Shown here piece after piece: positions 41,807-51,768 of a stretch of DNA of 64,000 bases. Each line of letters begins with the position of its first letter. Within the stretch, counting starts at the first letter, position 1. Below the pieces are notes generated by a model. The model was not told the origin of the DNA. It did not search any database and saw only the letters and a program-made list of their open reading frames with translations. Position numbers and translations under genes: made by a program. Location: assembly GCA_001304855.1 (NCBI GenBank), contig BBZN01000018.1, positions 24,670 through 88,669 of the forward strand. The letters are read 5' to 3'. This DNA comes from Clostridia bacterium UC5.1-1D2. Lineage in GTDB: Bacteria; Bacillota; Clostridia; Lachnospirales; Lachnospiraceae.

Positions 41807-42646
41807 ATGACGATTCCCGAATTAATCCTGCTTTTTCTGGGGCTGACAGGGGGAATGCTTCTAATTGTCAGATTCAGAATGAAGGCTTTACTCCATCCCG
41901 CAGGCGGAGGGAAAAGGAGATGCGAGACAGGGGCATCGAAAACCATAGGCTGCCGGGAGGTACAGGAGGACGAATACGGAATTGCACAAGGGGAGGAAGG
42001 AACGATGGCGGTTCTGGCCGACGGAATGGGAAAACATTTCGGAGGAAAGATTGCCGCCCGTACCTCTGTGCAGGTGTTTTTGGATATGTTTGAGGACCGC
42101 AATGCCTTTTACAATCCGCAGTATACCTTCCGCAAGGCATTTCAGGCAGCTAACCGGGAAATTCTCAGACAGCTGGAAGAAAATCAGGGCTGCGCTTCCG
42201 TGGGAGCCGTTATGATTAAAGACAGGAAGCTTTACTATGCGGTAGTTGGAAATGTGAAGGCAGCCGTTTACCGCAGCCGGGAATTGGTGCCGGTGACTTC
42301 CGGCCATACAATCAGTGTTCTTGCAAAGCAGAAATATAAGGAAGGCAGACTGACGCGGCAGGAGGCCCTAAGCCTTCTGGACCATCACCGCCTTTACAAT
42401 TATGTGGGCCAGGACGGATTCCGGGATGTGGAATTTTTTGATACCCCGATTACGCTTTATGGAGGCGAATATGTACTCTTGATGACAGACGGCCTGTACG
42501 AAGCTGTCCGGTGGAAGGAGTTGGAGGACTGCCTGGAAGGGGAGGGGAGCTGCCAGGAAAAGGCCTTTCAAATGATCGAACTGGTAAACCGGAGCCAGGA
42601 CGAGGATAAAGACAATGGGGCGGTGATTGTTATAAAAATTCCATAG
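41807..42646 (+). CDS. Membrane-anchored PP2C-type protein phosphatase
   Basis: A 279-residue protein: an N-terminal transmembrane helix (IPELILLFLGLTGGMLLIV), then a PP2C/PPM domain with VQEDEYG, VLADGMGKHFGGKIAA (metal-binding Asp), VVGNVKAAVYR and VLLMTDGLYEAV. It would remove phosphate from serine/threonine of cytosolic targets. GGAGG lies ahead of ATG 41807. It lies between FHA genes and a second PP2C-like gene. PppA-type phosphatases shut down type VI activity in Proteobacteria; a similar role is inferred. Confidence 0.8.
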   Translation: MTIPELILLFLGLTGGMLLIVRFRMKALLHPAGGGKRRCETGASKTIGCREVQEDEYGIAQGEEGTMAVLADGMGKHFGGKIAARTSVQVFLDMFEDRNAFYNPQYTFRKAFQAANREILRQLEENQGCASVGAVMIKDRKLYYAVVGNVKAAVYRSRELVPVTSGHTISVLAKQKYKEGRLTRQEALSLLDHHRLYNYVGQDGFRDVEFFDTPITLYGGEYVLLMTDGLYEAVRWKELEDCLEGEGSCQEKAFQMIELVNRSQDEDKDNGAVIVIKIP

Positions 42647-42688
42647 GATAAGGAGATGACAGATGAGGAACCAGAAGGAGAACATGGG

Positions 42689-44556
42689 ATGTTGAGAAAA
42701 CAAAACAGCACATTTAAGACTGCCTTTATATCAGAAGCCGGTTCCGGGCTGGAGAACAACGATTATTTCGCGTTTGTGGAGTTGGAAAGTATGCCTGTTA
42801 TGTCATTGCAGACGGACTCAATGATCTTCCCGGCGCCGAAAGCGCCAGACTGGCTATCCAGACTATCATCCTGGCTTTTCAGGAAGCCCCTTCCATTCAT
42901 AAACGGGCGGTTTTCTCATATATGCATGCAGCCAACAAAGCTCTTTCTTCGGCTGACAGCCGGGAGCGCCTGAAGGCCTCTGTCACTGTAGTCGTAACGG
43001 ATTATGCAAAGGCGCGTTTCGGGTATGCAGGAAATACAAGGCTGAGGATTTACCGGGATGGAAGGGTACGGGAACAGACTGAGGACATGTCTTTGGGAAC
43101 AGAACTGGTAAAAACAAGGAATCTTCCCGAAGACGCGCTGGCCAGACATGAGCAGCGCAATAACCTTCATACATATCTTGGGCAGGGCAAGGTGTTCCAT
43201 CCGTTTGTATCAAATAAAATTAAGCTTACAAACGGAGATGTGTTTGTGCTGTATACCCGGGGAATCTGGGAGAATCTGGATGGCGGCGAGCTTGACGATG
43301 TATTTTCAGAGGCCAAAGACGAGCCCCAGGAATGCTTGGATAACGTAGAGGACTTGCTGTTGTCCAGGCAGCCCGGAGATTTAGAAAATTATACCTGCGC
43401 TGCGGTTTTTGTAAATAAAATCTTTCTGGACCCTGACCGCAGACGCAGAATAAGGAAAATGATAGCTATGTCCGTCGCCGCTTTCGTGGCCGCGGCTGTA
43501 ATCAGCCTGGTTGTCTGGCTGCTGTACCTCCAGAGGCGGATGCGTATTGACAATATGGAGCGCAGATATACCGATACCATCGAATATATCCAGGATGATA
43601 ATTACCTGCGGGCAAAGGAGGAGTGCAGCGAGGCGCTTAAGTCAGCGGAAAAGCTGAAAGATAAAAAGCGGATTCAGGAAATCTCCCGGTACCAGAAACT
43701 GATTGAAGCGGTTAATGCGGCAGATGAGGCATTCGGCAGCAAAAAATATGAACCTGCACAGTCTGCTTATGTAACTGCCAAAGAGCGTTCCAGGTATGCC
43801 GACCGGATCGCAGACGATTACATAGACCGGCAGCTAAAGAGTATTACCGATTATTTGTCGGTATTTGACTATATCCAGCTTGGAGATACCCTGGCTGCGG
43901 CAGGCGATTACGATCGGGCGGAGGAGAAATATCTTCAGGCTAAAAATCTGGCCACCCGCGTTTACTTTGAGGATGGGCGAAAGGATGCAATGGACGCACT
44001 GGAAGCTATGTACTCCAGCCGGGATAAGGCGGAGGAGGCGGATACTCAGGAAGCGAAAGCCAGGGCTTCCAGTGAAACCGGCGCTGCCGCACTGGCGGCG
44101 GAGGGCGATAAAGCATTTGCAGAAGGAGACTACGAAGGGGCAAAAACGTACTATGCCATGGCGTTGGAGAAATACCGGCAGCTGGGAGACAGCGCCCACG
44201 CATCCTTGATTGAGACTAAAATGGCTTCCAGCGGAGATAAAGCGGCGGCTGGCAAAGAGAAGGAACAACTGGCGGAAGGCTACGTAACAGCCGGACGGGA
44301 GCAGGAGGCGGCGGGCGATAAGCTGGAGGCCAAGAAGCAGTACTTATTTGCCAAAAACCTTTACAAAGAGTTGAAGATGGATCACAGGGTGCTGGAGGTG
44401 GATGGATTGATCGAGGTGCTGGAGACGTCCATAACCCAGCAGAAGGAGCAGGAAAGCAGGGAAGCAGAGGCGGCAGAAGGGAAAATACAGGAAGAAGAAA
44501 GGGAGGACAGCCAGGAAGCGGCAAATGTTGCAAGAGAGATTGGACCGGGAGTTTAA
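42689..44556 (+). CDS. PP2C-like domain, transmembrane helix and helical-repeat protein (one frameshift)
   Basis: The N-terminal 240 residues form a PP2C-like fold (GLENNDYF, CYVIADGLND, FVLYTRGIWENL). A transmembrane segment follows (about 43455-43525), then TPR-like and coiled-coil repeats (EKYLQAKNLATRVYF, EGDYEGAKTYYAMALEKY, EAKKQYLFAKNLYKEL) and a Glu-rich end. Several metal-binding residues of active PP2C (the DG-M-G motif) are altered to ADGLND, so it may be a pseudo-phosphatase sensor. A T is lost near 42792. ATG 42689 has AAGGAG. The repeats would lie on the other side of the membrane, perhaps contacting the injection machine. Confidence 0.68.
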
Positions 44557-44611
44557 TCAGGGCCTTTACAGCAGGTATTTGACCGCGGGAAGGCTGACAG
44601 GAGGTGACTGT

Positions 44612-45931
44612 GTGGATAATCGGAAAAACAGCAGCTTAGCTGCAATTCTGGAATATCCCTTTGACTTTGACCGATATATTGAGGAGCAGCTGCGGGAGAT
44701 TAAGGATCTGGATGAACGGTATTTTGCCAAAAAGGTGATGGTGGAAGGGCTGGGAAAGCTTATCCGCTGTACAGAAGACAAGTACCGTCAGCTGGAGCAG
44801 AAGGTATATGCAGAGATGAAGGTTGCAGATAATCAATATGAAGCCGTTATGACTGTTGTTGAGAAAAAGCATTACGATCCTACAAACGGCACCCTGTATC
44901 CGGTGGATGAAAGGGATTTAGAAGGGAAGAAGCTTTCAGAAAGCCGTTCCGAGGGAAACAGAATCTGGATGGGAACCATTTTTCTGGAGACAGATGACAG
45001 AAGGCGCAAAGCCTTTGAGCGCGCAGACAGCTTTTCGGGCGCCTTGCAGGTACAGGGGGAGAGCAGGGAGCTAACCTTCCAGGTTCACCCGGCTAAGCGA
45101 TACCGGGATGTAATGGAACGGCTATATCAGGTGTTTCAGAATAACCATATTCCGTGGGAAACCGTCAATACGGCCTATCTTGATAAATTTTATGATGTCT
45201 ATGCCGGAAGGGATGAGCTGGGTGAAACATCAGATACCGGAACATTTCTTTTGGAACAGGCTGCAATCGATTTTGGAGAGTTTGCAGATGCGGTCTTGTA
45301 TGATCGGATTCCCCTCTGGAATATGAAATGGGTTAAGTTTAGCAGTACGGACTTCATGGTTCCCTGCATTGACGGTATTTATTACGAACATGAATTTAAT
45401 CTGAGTGAATATGCCAGGGAAGATGGGTATCTCATTGAAAGGAATGAAGATATTCTTGAAATCCGGCACGAAAAACAAAAGATTGTGATTAAATCCCAAA
45501 AGGCAACGTTTGAGGACTGGAAAGCGCTTCATATTATCCGGCAGGAAACGATACGCTCTCTGGACTATGGCTTTCCGCTGCTTACAAATCACAAGAAGGA
45601 TTCATTTATCCGCAGGTTTACAGAAAACAGCAGGGTGCAGCTTACCACAAAAGCAGATTTGTTCCGCAGAATTATGGAGATGGACATCCGGGACTATATT
45701 GAAGTGGTGGACTATGAAATTTGCGAGAATACAAAGGAGTATCCAAATGCAGAGGGAATGAACTGGTTCGTGCGGGATGAGCTGTTTCCCATGGAAAGCC
45801 GTAAGGCGCTGGTGCTGAAATTTGAGGAGAAGCGGCCCGGATATTATCTGAACGACAGTATGATACGGTTTGTAATATCCCAGATGCAATTGGAAATCAG
45901 TGAGTACCGGTGTGTGGGAGTGTGGGTATGA
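44612..45931 (+). CDS. Unknown protein, candidate baseplate component
   Basis: A 439-residue soluble protein with no recognised domain. It starts at a GTG with AGGAGGTG ahead, and has an N-terminal helical section (IEEQLREIKDLDERYFAKK), a beta-rich middle and a C-terminal segment with IRDYIEVVDYEIC and RPGYYLNDSMIRFV. It lies in the core block behind the phosphatases. Size and position would suit a TssF/gp6-like wedge protein, but no motif supports that. The frame is clean. Confidence 0.55.
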   Translation: MDNRKNSSLAAILEYPFDFDRYIEEQLREIKDLDERYFAKKVMVEGLGKLIRCTEDKYRQLEQKVYAEMKVADNQYEAVMTVVEKKHYDPTNGTLYPVDERDLEGKKLSESRSEGNRIWMGTIFLETDDRRRKAFERADSFSGALQVQGESRELTFQVHPAKRYRDVMERLYQVFQNNHIPWETVNTAYLDKFYDVYAGRDELGETSDTGTFLLEQAAIDFGEFADAVLYDRIPLWNMKWVKFSSTDFMVPCIDGIYYEHEFNLSEYAREDGYLIERNEDILEIRHEKQKIVIKSQKATFEDWKALHIIRQETIRSLDYGFPLLTNHKKDSFIRRFTENSRVQLTTKADLFRRIMEMDIRDYIEVVDYEICENTKEYPNAEGMNWFVRDELFPMESRKALVLKFEEKRPGYYLNDSMIRFVISQMQLEISEYRCVGVWV

Positions 45932-45998
45932 AACACCTGTTGAACCACAATTACTTTATCAAAAAGAAAGGAAACATGACATTATGCAAGGAGAAAAA

Positions 45999-46550
45999 AT
46001 GGAAGATTATACTGAAACAATAGAAGGATATCCCATAAATGCAATAAAACGTTGTGTAGAGAAACGTCAGGATTGTTATATAGACAAATTCATAAAACTG
46101 CAAGGAGGGGTTAGTTTTAACGGAGCGGCATTTTTAACTGGTCCCCTGTGGTTTGCCTATAGGCTGATGTGGCTGGAGTCATTGATTATAATATTGGCCG
46201 GCAGTATTTGTGATTCGTTAGTGTTTGCGGCTGAGCTTTTAATCGAGCCATTTACGGAACCGGGATCTTCAGCTGGATTATTCATAGTGGTTTTAGTGGC
46301 GAACAGAGTAGTTGTCGCCTGTTTGGCAGATGGATTGTATTGGAAATACATAAAGAGAAAGCTGGACAGGATAAGAGAAAACGCGCCGGAAACCAGGGAA
46401 GGAGCTTCTCCTTACAGTTATAAAAAGTATATTTGTGCAACATCCATAATGTGTGCGCTTTGGGCATGGGCTTTTAGGGAGATAGGTGCATATATCGCTT
46501 ATGGAGTTGGGAAAGCCATTGCATCACAGTTGTCTTATCTGCTTTGGTGA
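45999..46550 (+). CDS. Membrane protein, DUF2628-like
   Basis: A protein of 183 residues with three or four transmembrane segments. SFNGAAFLTGPLWFAYRLMW matches the DUF2628 pattern (asparagine, aromatic residues, then WF-Y-R-M). Function unknown. ATG 45999 is chosen because AAGGAG lies five bases upstream. It is more AT-rich than the flanking core genes and may be an inserted small gene. Confidence 0.6.
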   Translation: MEDYTETIEGYPINAIKRCVEKRQDCYIDKFIKLQGGVSFNGAAFLTGPLWFAYRLMWLESLIIILAGSICDSLVFAAELLIEPFTEPGSSAGLFIVVLVANRVVVACLADGLYWKYIKRKLDRIRENAPETREGASPYSYKKYICATSIMCALWAWAFREIGAYIAYGVGKAIASQLSYLLW

Positions 46551-46589
46551 CAGGTTTAATAAATGGCCGGCTATAAAGGGAGAGGCATT

Positions 46590-47282
46590 ATGAACTACGC
46601 ATGGGAGGCAGCCCTGGCTGCCGACAAATCAGGGATACCAAGGGAAGAAATCCGGTATATTCCGGTTCAAAAGGGAAGTCCCTATACAGAGATAACGTTT
46701 GAAACAATCAACAGCAGCATTCTGGAACAAAATCATATAGAAATAAATCCGCTGTACAGATTCAGCGGATTATTCTCAGATATATTCGATATAAATCTGG
46801 TGGGTTATGAAACTGCAAGAAAATTATTTTTTGATATAACCATGCAATATCTGGTCCACCTGGATCTGCGCCAGGGGCTTTCCAGGCAGGAATATGCCCT
46901 GCGCTTTCTGTTGAAGGATTTGCTGGAAGGAGTGTGCGGCAGCCAGGCGGCCGGGGTTATCCAACAGTTTGAGGCGGGAAAATTGAGGCGTCTTTTAAGG
47001 CTGATATTAAAATTATACCAATGCGGAAGCTCTATTTATCTTTTCAAAGAGGTTATGCGCTGCATGTACCCGGATTCCCTGGTATACGCCAGCAATGAGG
47101 ATGTGCGCCGGGTATTGGCGTATATTGGAGTGAAAGAAACAACAATGGAAAAAGAGCGTTTGGAATTCCTGCAGGATATGTTTCTACCAATCAATTACAA
47201 GGTGCACCTGTTCTGGGAACATCATTTTGGGATTATCGACGTAGATGAAACCATGGAGCTGGATGAGATGGTGTTGTTTTAA
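46590..47282 (+). CDS. Unknown protein, candidate baseplate component
   Basis: A soluble protein of 230 residues. Visible features are an N-terminal beta-hairpin region (IRYIPVQKGSPYTEITFE), a helical middle (RQEYALRFLLKDLLEGVCG) and an acidic end (IDVDETMELDEMVLF). No domain is recognised. AAAGGGAGAGG precedes ATG 46590. It is the last gene of the core block before module 2, and could be a wedge or TssG-like component; this is inference from position only. Confidence 0.55.
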   Translation: MNYAWEAALAADKSGIPREEIRYIPVQKGSPYTEITFETINSSILEQNHIEINPLYRFSGLFSDIFDINLVGYETARKLFFDITMQYLVHLDLRQGLSRQEYALRFLLKDLLEGVCGSQAAGVIQQFEAGKLRRLLRLILKLYQCGSSIYLFKEVMRCMYPDSLVYASNEDVRRVLAYIGVKETTMEKERLEFLQDMFLPINYKVHLFWEHHFGIIDVDETMELDEMVLF

Positions 47283-47296
47283 GGAAAGGCAGAAAG

Positions 47297-47542
47297 ATGA
47301 AATATGATGATGAACGGATTGTAGCGTTACGAAGAAAAGCATGGAAGGAACAATATAATAGTATTGAAACTGGAATCTATGTAAAGGAAGAGTTGTATAA
47401 ATTCAATGAGGTGTTGTTATTTGGAGATACCTTATCTGTTAAACTGCCAGAGGGCTTTTATCTGGCAGACGCTCAAATAGTCAGATATAAATATCCATCA
47501 GAATTCAGGCCTCAGGTGATTATGAGTAATGATTCGGGATAA
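47297..47542 (+). pseudogene. Family B protein, module 2, truncated
   Basis: The first 81 codons match family B, up to the motif YKYPSEFRPQVIMSND. The protein then stops where the relatives at 22794 and 60864 continue for about 110 more residues. The next bases immediately encode the start of a VgrG-like protein. A deletion of roughly 0.35 kb must have removed the rest of this gene and the spike's start codon. A genuine lesion rather than a sequence error. Confidence 0.7.
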
Positions 47543-48874
47543 GAATAGAGCCGGTAAATTTTACAACAATCATAAAATGTAATATAAGCAAAGCATTAAA
47601 CGAACATATTACTTCCTCCGTTGAAGGATATGTCACAAATGAAGAATGTGAAAAAGCATTGAAAGCTGAATATTTATCGATTTATGCCATATTAGAAGAC
47701 AACACGTCCAGGCTGCTCTTTAATGGCATACCAATGACTAATGAAATTGAATATAGCGGAAACACTACATTATTAAAAATAAATGGCATATCAACCACTG
47801 TCTTTCTGGATGAAGATCCTCATTTTCGTACGTTTCAGGGACAAAGGCAGACCTACAGGAATATTGTGGATGAAATTATTAAACATAGCAGACAAACGGG
47901 GATTATTTTACAGCGGGAAAGGAAGATGAGCCAGGACGAATTGTAGTACAATACAATGAAAGCGACTGGAGATTTTTTAAAAGGCTTGCCGGAGAATTGG
48001 GAACAGTTTTAGTGGCAGATTGTAATAATACGTATCCCTGTTTTTACTTTGGGCTCCCTGAACGAAAAAAGGAAAAAGAAATAACCTTTCACAATATGCA
48101 GATTCACCAGATTAAGGATAAAGGAACTGAGGTTAAACAAGAATGTACAATTGTTTCAAGAGAACATCTGGAGCATTGCGATATTGTATATTTAAAGAAA
48201 CAAAACTGGAGAGTAATTGAGAGCCTTATGGAAATGGATAAAGGAGAGATTCTATTTAAGTATAAATTAGAACCGGTAATTTATAAAAAGGAAACCCAAA
48301 AGAAAACAAGAACCATCGTATAAAAAGGGCTGTCTGTTTCAGGAACGGTACTGGCTGTTAAGGAAGCGTCAGTGCAGGTAAGATTACATAGTGAACTGGA
48401 TCAGGACTGGGAAAAGGGATTTTGGTTTGAATTTGCAACTATTTACACAGCGCCAGGAGGTACTGGCTGGTACTGTATGCCTGAAATCGGAGAATCGATT
48501 CGCCTATACTTTCCAGATGAATCAGAAAATCATGCATATGTTATCAGCGGAACACACAAAGATGCAACTGATTTACAGATGGATCCAGATATTAAATCTT
48601 TTAAAACAAGATATGAAAAAGAAATGCGGTTTACACCCAAAGAAATATTGCTGACTAATAACAGAGGAATGTTTATCAGCCTCCACGATGATAAAGGGAT
48701 CTGTATCAGGAGTGACGGGAGATAGTCCTTCATTCCGATACCTTAGTAGATATTAGAAGCAACAGCAAGGTATCGATTCAGTCCAGAGACGGCGTCAGTC
48801 TACAGCAAAATAGAAATATACTGTTGGTAAAGGATGGAATCCATGAAAAGGGAAGAAATATAGATCATATATAG
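47533..48874 (+). pseudogene. VgrG-like spike, module 2, damaged
   Basis: Similarity to the spikes of modules 1 and 3 runs from FGIRIEPVNFTTIIK through VQYNESDWRFFKRLAGEL, IYTAPGGTGWYCMPEIGESIRLYFP and a beta-rich tail ending GIHEKGRNIDHI. It lacks a clear start codon (fused to the truncated family B gene). There is an in-frame TAA at 48321-48323 between ETQKKTRTIV and KGLSVSGTV. Two further breaks, near 47914 and 48719, look like lost G residues. The in-frame stop and the fused start make this spike probably non-functional. Confidence 0.7.
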
Positions 48875-48887
48875 CAGGAGGATGGAT

Positions 48888-49450
48888 ATGCTGCATGATA
48901 ATCATTTGGTAATGGATGACAGGAACAAAATTATTGTTGACGGAGCTAAGATTACCTGTACTTATGCTCAGGAAACAGGAGGGGTCAAGCCGGCATTTGT
49001 TTATTTACGTATTGATTGCAATCATGCTTTCTTGAAAATGGACATTTGTGCGCCCATGAAGATACGTGTGTGCCAGAATTGAATATTCCCAAATTTAAAT
49101 TTTGCACTTCACCCTATTATCTAAATATGCTGCAATTACTTAATGCATGGGAAAGTGAAGATCCCCAACTTATAGAAGCTGCAAGGGTATATTCAAATGC
49201 GGGAACCTGGCTGCCATGCATACAGCCTTTGCTGGATAAATGGATGAATGTGAGTGAAAAATCAGTAATAGAAGATTATTTTGATTTGGCTTTGGAATTC
49301 GATTTTGCTCCTATTAGCAAAGAGATTGATTTATTTATGAAACAAACTGGTAATAAAGCAGATTTGCTGTGTATGGAAGGAGTGCAAAGGAGGGATATAT
49401 ACCAACAGAGGAACAGATTGAGCGCGACAGAGTCAATATTGAAAATATAA
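48888..49450 (+). CDS. DUF4280 PAAR-like tip protein, module 2 (one frameshift)
   Basis: About 185 residues with IIVDGAKITCTYA, a cysteine-rich loop (HLCAHEDTC) and NIPKFKFC, the DUF4280 pattern. A base is lost or gained near 49030. AGGAG fits the second ATG, 48888. The C-terminal extension (LDKWMNVSEKSVIEDYFDLALEF) matches the end of the module 1 tip (LDRWFDADEKT) but is longer. The reading frame overlaps the following motif gene by 82 bases; a one-base error near 49365 could make the two a single protein, as in module 3. Confidence 0.7.
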
Positions 49451-50652
49451 ACAAGGTAAAAGCTACAAAGAAGGCAATTTCCAAGAATAAAAAGATAATT
49501 GAAAAGAATCTTGCTGCTGGAGAATTTTATGTAAAGAACCTGGAATTAGAGCACGTAAAGGATCAGTTAAAAGCTATATGTGATCAACTGCAGGAAATAA
49601 AAAATGCTGTGGGCAATCTCTTTTCTGTCCTGCCTTACAATGAGAAGCAGTATAAGAAAGTAACCGACATGCTGGATGAGGCTATCACAGAGGTTGAAGC
49701 GCTATACAATAATGCGGTTAATTTCAAACCAAAGGAACGACACTGGCTTACAATGGATTCATACTTAATATGCAGGGGAGGAGGAATCCTGTCATTTTAT
49801 TCAAGCGGACAGGAATATGAAGACTATTGCAACCTATTATTAGACAGAATCAGAGAGTTGACACAGCTTATCATTACCGAGTGTGAGGACAGGCTAAGTA
49901 ACAATAGAAGGGAGGGATCAGGAAGTTACATAGGAACCATTTCAGACGAAGAGGGATATTCTTATAAAAAAGTGATTGAAGTAATGGAAACATATCAAAG
50001 AATGCTGGATGGTGAGAATATAAAAGAGGAAGAGATAAAAACAGGGGTAATATTGGAATTGGTATCTAATTCTTATTTTGAGGAAATTCGCAAAAAAACA
50101 ATGGCATTGGTGTCCATAGCTGTGCTGATGGCAGGAAATCCGACAGTATCATTAGTCTATGCCGCAGTAGGACTGGCCAGCGCTGTGAAAGATGGAAATT
50201 TGATTACGGGATATAATTCAGCAATTAGTATTGACGAAGTAACACAACAGACATTACCTAAAGCTGCATATAAGTATAATAATTATTTTGCCTATATATT
50301 AGCCGCCATAGACTTTTTATCTCGTTCAAGTGAAACGTGGATAAGAGAAATCAACTTGACTATATTTTGTGAAAATGCAAAAGAGTTAAGTGACTGGGCT
50401 CCTGATTACGAAGTTGATTATGCATTTATGGGTACGCTCGTTTTAAAATCAGACGGGACAAGAGATGAAGCAAGTCCCTTTAGGGCAAAGATCAAATTGA
50501 GGAAAGAGTATACACAGTCCTGTGACTGGAACTCTACCAAATTGTTTGGAGTTATTAGGAAGGATAGTGTGGGGACAAAGCCAGAAAAAGATATAACGAA
50601 AATAGGATATGATGTGACAACCAAAATGAATCCTGAGGATGTAAAGAATTGA
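49369..50652 (+). CDS. Candidate cargo/effector with C..GG..SGQ motif, module 2
   Basis: A 427-residue protein, GTG start. An N-terminal coiled-coil region (about residues 20-110) is followed by LTMDSYLICRGGGILSFYSSGQ, the motif shared with the products at 25154 and 59621, then helices, a hydrophobic stretch (MALVSIAVLMAGNPTVSLVYAAVGLA) and SRSSETWIREINLTIFCENA. That last segment matches YETWIENIRITVFTDTHA in module 1. The C-terminus is different and polar. Homology to the module 1 protein is clear beyond the motif. Function unknown. Confidence 0.6.
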   Translation: MYGRSAKEGYIPTEEQIERDRVNIENINKVKATKKAISKNKKIIEKNLAAGEFYVKNLELEHVKDQLKAICDQLQEIKNAVGNLFSVLPYNEKQYKKVTDMLDEAITEVEALYNNAVNFKPKERHWLTMDSYLICRGGGILSFYSSGQEYEDYCNLLLDRIRELTQLIITECEDRLSNNRREGSGSYIGTISDEEGYSYKKVIEVMETYQRMLDGENIKEEEIKTGVILELVSNSYFEEIRKKTMALVSIAVLMAGNPTVSLVYAAVGLASAVKDGNLITGYNSAISIDEVTQQTLPKAAYKYNNYFAYILAAIDFLSRSSETWIREINLTIFCENAKELSDWAPDYEVDYAFMGTLVLKSDGTRDEASPFRAKIKLRKEYTQSCDWNSTKLFGVIRKDSVGTKPEKDITKIGYDVTTKMNPEDVKN

Positions 50653-50659
50653 GGGGCTT

Positions 50660-51755
50660 ATGAAAATGAAAAAACTGACAATAATTCTTATGCTATGTAT
50701 TTTGGGAAGTGCAATATCAGGCTGTATGAGAAAAAATTCATTTCAAATCATTACTCCCGCAATTAATGGCGAGGGAGACAAGTATTACTTAATGGGGGAC
50801 GAGGCCTATTGGAAAGAGGACTATTCCGGCGCGATTGATTTCTATTTAAAGGCTTTAGACTACTACACGGCTGAATCATCAGCTGAGAGTGAAATTGCAC
50901 TTACCTATTTTACATTGGGCCAATGTCATACGAGATTGACACAATATCAGACAGCCATCGATTATTTTGAAAAGTCTCTGGCTATTTGTGAGAAATTGTC
51001 TGGAGAGGAGGAGCTGGTTCGTGATAATTATATGTATTTAGCCAGTACAAAACGTGCTATAGGGAATGATGATTTAAAAGAAGCCTTGGAATATGGGCAA
51101 AAGGCAGAGAAAACTAACAAAGAAATTATATGGAAAAAAATCAGTTCAAACAGCAGATATATACGTTACGTTAGCTTACATATATATAGAGATGGGAGAG
51201 CCTGAAAGCGCATATGATTATCTACAAAAATCGCTGAAAATATATGGGGAAGGTAATGAGAACACCGCATCGATTTATATTTCATTGTCCAGAGTTTATG
51301 AACAGCAGGGAGAGTATGCAAAAGAAGAGGAGGCCTTAAAAAAGGCAATCAGCCTATATAGGTTTAGTGGTGACCTTGAGGACATAGCAAATGCATACTA
51401 TTGTTTGGGAGATTTTTATAGTTTCAGAAAAAATGAATCCGATGCAATAGACTGCTATAACAAATGTCTGGACGTGTATACGAAAAAAGGCATAAAAGAT
51501 TTCAGATTATCCCAGTACATATTTAGTAGAGGATGCCGCTATTATAATATTGAAGATTATGAAAACTATAAAAATGATTTTACGTTGGCCTTTCTGATTT
51601 GCCGTGACCTGCCGCAATCTGATCTCACAGAACTGTTAACGGAGATAATAACCGGGCATTTAAAAAATTATTATAACTCCAAGTACGAGGGAGACAAATC
51701 CCAGGGCTTTGACAAGTGGTTTGAGGAATGCCTTGAAAATCAGTCAATATTATAG
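50660..51755 (+). CDS. TPR-repeat lipoprotein, module 2 (one frameshift)
   Basis: A lipoprotein with lipobox ISGC (Cys22) and an array of TPR repeats (YYLMGDEAYWKEDYSGAIDF, TAIDYFEKSLAICEKL, SAYDYLQKSLKIYGEG, DAIDCYNKCLDVYTKKG). It is a diverged relative of the tandem pair in module 1, in the same place behind the motif gene. A base is lost near 51135. It starts just behind the motif gene with GAGGGG upstream. Equivalent position in two modules supports a function tied to the motif protein, such as immunity. Confidence 0.72.
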
Positions 51756-51768
51756 AAAGGGGTTTTGT

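Noticed and set aside
41238..42646. A single zinc-ribbon/FHA/PP2C fusion protein
   Set aside because: A GGAGG and ATG lie at 41807, and a single missing A in an A5 run explains the joined frame; two genes is simpler given the error rate.
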